A stretch of DNA of 64,000 nucleotides from Dolichospermum sp. DET69 (GTDB lineage: Bacteria > Cyanobacteriota > Cyanobacteriia > Cyanobacteriales > Nostocaceae). This document shows positions 63,511 through 64,000 of this stretch, piece by piece. Position 1 is the first letter of the stretch; every line of letters starts with the position of its first letter. The notes beneath the pieces were generated by a model, which made no database searches, had not been told where the DNA came from, and saw nothing but the letters and a program-made list of their open reading frames with translations. Position numbers and translations under genes: made by a program. Where the stretch lies: assembly GCA_017355425.1 (NCBI GenBank), contig CP070233.1:5055501-5119500 (forward strand), in the 5' to 3' direction.

Positions 63511-63734
63511 GATAATACTACTTTTTGCACACCAATAAATTCTGTGGTTAATTCCTCTTCTAGTTCTTCTAAACACATTTCAATAACTTCTTTAATATTT
63601 TTTATTAGTTCATCAATAGTTTCTCCTTGACTATAACAGGCTTTTAGTTGAGGAACTTCACCAATATACATACCATCTTCATCTCTTTCAATTACTACAT
63701 AAAATTCTTTGTTTTTCATGGTTTTATTTGTCAT
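63507..63734 (-). CDS. HicB family antitoxin
   Basis: 75 aa (or 70 from MKNKEF). EFYVVIERDEDGMYIGEVPQ LKACYSQGETIDELIKNIKE VIEMCLEELEE is the HicB partial RNase-H fold. It precedes hicA on the minus strand with a TCAT-type 4-base overlap, an inverted gene order relative to the other hicAB modules here. Confidence 0.92.
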   Translation of the reverse strand: MTNKTMKNKEFYVVIERDEDGMYIGEVPQLKACYSQGETIDELIKNIKEVIEMCLEELEEELTTEFIGVQKVVLS

Positions 63735-63795
63735 GGCGATAGTTTACTAATAAAGTTAGCAATATTCGGTTTTTATTATAACACAAAGGAAAGTT

Positions 63796-64000
63796 CTATA
63801 GATCCTTCCATGCTTCGTCTTCCTCTGGATCAAGCCAAACTTTGTTTAAAGATGATTCACTCATTTCTAAAAATTCTTTAACCAATATTTTATCATCATC
63901 TGTATCAACAGCTTGTAAATTTTTAACCGCTGCTAATGGTAATCCAGTTAGTTTGACGATAAAATCTAATTCAATACCTTCTCGTAACATATTTATAGCA
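63796..64000 (-). CDS. C-terminal part of a probable Rpn/DUF4351-related or antitoxin-like protein (partial)
   Basis: At least 64 aa, and the frame is open to the window edge (AIN before MLREGIELDFIVKLTGLPLA). The C-terminus is MSESSLNKVWLDPEEDEAWK DL. MLREGIELDFIVKLTGLPLA is the usual end of Rpn-like nucleases, and SESSLNKVWLDPEEDEAWKD L is the usual form of short acidic antitoxin tails; this protein may be a fusion or a short antitoxin starting at 63990. The start is probably outside the window. Confidence 0.4.
   Translation of the reverse strand, partial: AINMLREGIELDFIVKLTGLPLAAVKNLQAVDTDDDKILVKEFLEMSESSLNKVWLDPEEDEAWKDL

Overview
The window comes from the chromosome of a filamentous, probably heterocyst-forming cyanobacterium (Nostocales; Anabaena/Dolichospermum/Nostoc-like). 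The support is an AT-rich background, many HIP1 octamers (GCGATCGC), small dispersed repeats of the Nostoc type, chlH (Mg-chelatase), a CpcT-type phycobiliprotein lyase, XisH/XisI-type proteins, a bifunctional ArgZ/AgrE enzyme and a four-ACT-domain aspartate kinase. No ribosomal RNA, prophage, cas gene, CRISPR array, reverse transcriptase or complete insertion sequence was seen.

Layout. 0.3-6.3 kb: housekeeping genes (hisS, a NadR-like/PnuC NAD salvage pair, ynfA-lysC). 6.7-11.4 kb: a phosphate uptake locus pstS-pstC-pstA-pstB behind a candidate Pho box, with a long perfect hairpin, a purine tract and an IS605-derived miniature element in its three spacers. 11.5-12.4 kb: cpcT and tRNA-Cys. 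12.5-21 kb: accessory DNA with two formylglycine-generating-enzyme-like (C-type-lectin fold) genes whose C-termini look like variable regions of a diversity-generating retroelement (DGR), one of them fused to a Ser/Thr kinase; also a brnT and a uma2 gene each split by a miniature mobile element, and two long fold-back repeats around a UPF0175 gene. 21.3-23.4 kb: argZ. 23.6-32.4 kb: a dense toxin-antitoxin island (VapBC, HEPN, two HicAB copies, HigA, XisHI, BrnTA, a papain-fold toxin pair, Phd/ParE, ParDE) in which about half of the modules are broken and which is littered with HIP1-nested palindromic repeats. 32.6-34.3 kb: two unrecognised genes. 34.6-38.6 kb: chlH. 39-43.3 kb: Uma2, a two-gene PRTase-NADAR putative conflict operon, and YoeB/antitoxin. 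43.4-53.4 kb: a Lys-rich microprotein, an LpxB-like gene, a single-chain type IIG restriction-modification enzyme, ftsH, VapBC, aroC and a 49-aa protein. 53.5-64 kb: TPR and YbjQ proteins, a SulP transporter with a carbonic-anhydrase-like partner, a four-gene sugar ABC transporter, HicBA and a partial gene at the edge.

Most notable points. (1) Two DGR-type variable regions without a local reverse transcriptase or template, implying diversification in trans. (2) A PRTase/NADAR operon predicted to act on NAD+-derived or ADP-ribosylated nucleotides, a plausible defence system. (3) Three genes (brnT, uma2, vapC) interrupted by three unrelated miniature elements; in each case exact removal of the element (107, 373 and 323 bp) restores a single open frame. 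One element keeps a TnpB C-terminal remnant and both IS605-type hairpins. Another folds into a multi-stem RNA reminiscent of omega/HEARO RNAs. (4) A family of short palindromic repeats that appears to have inserted into GATC cores of HIP1 and other palindromes, one of them in frame inside a PIN toxin gene.
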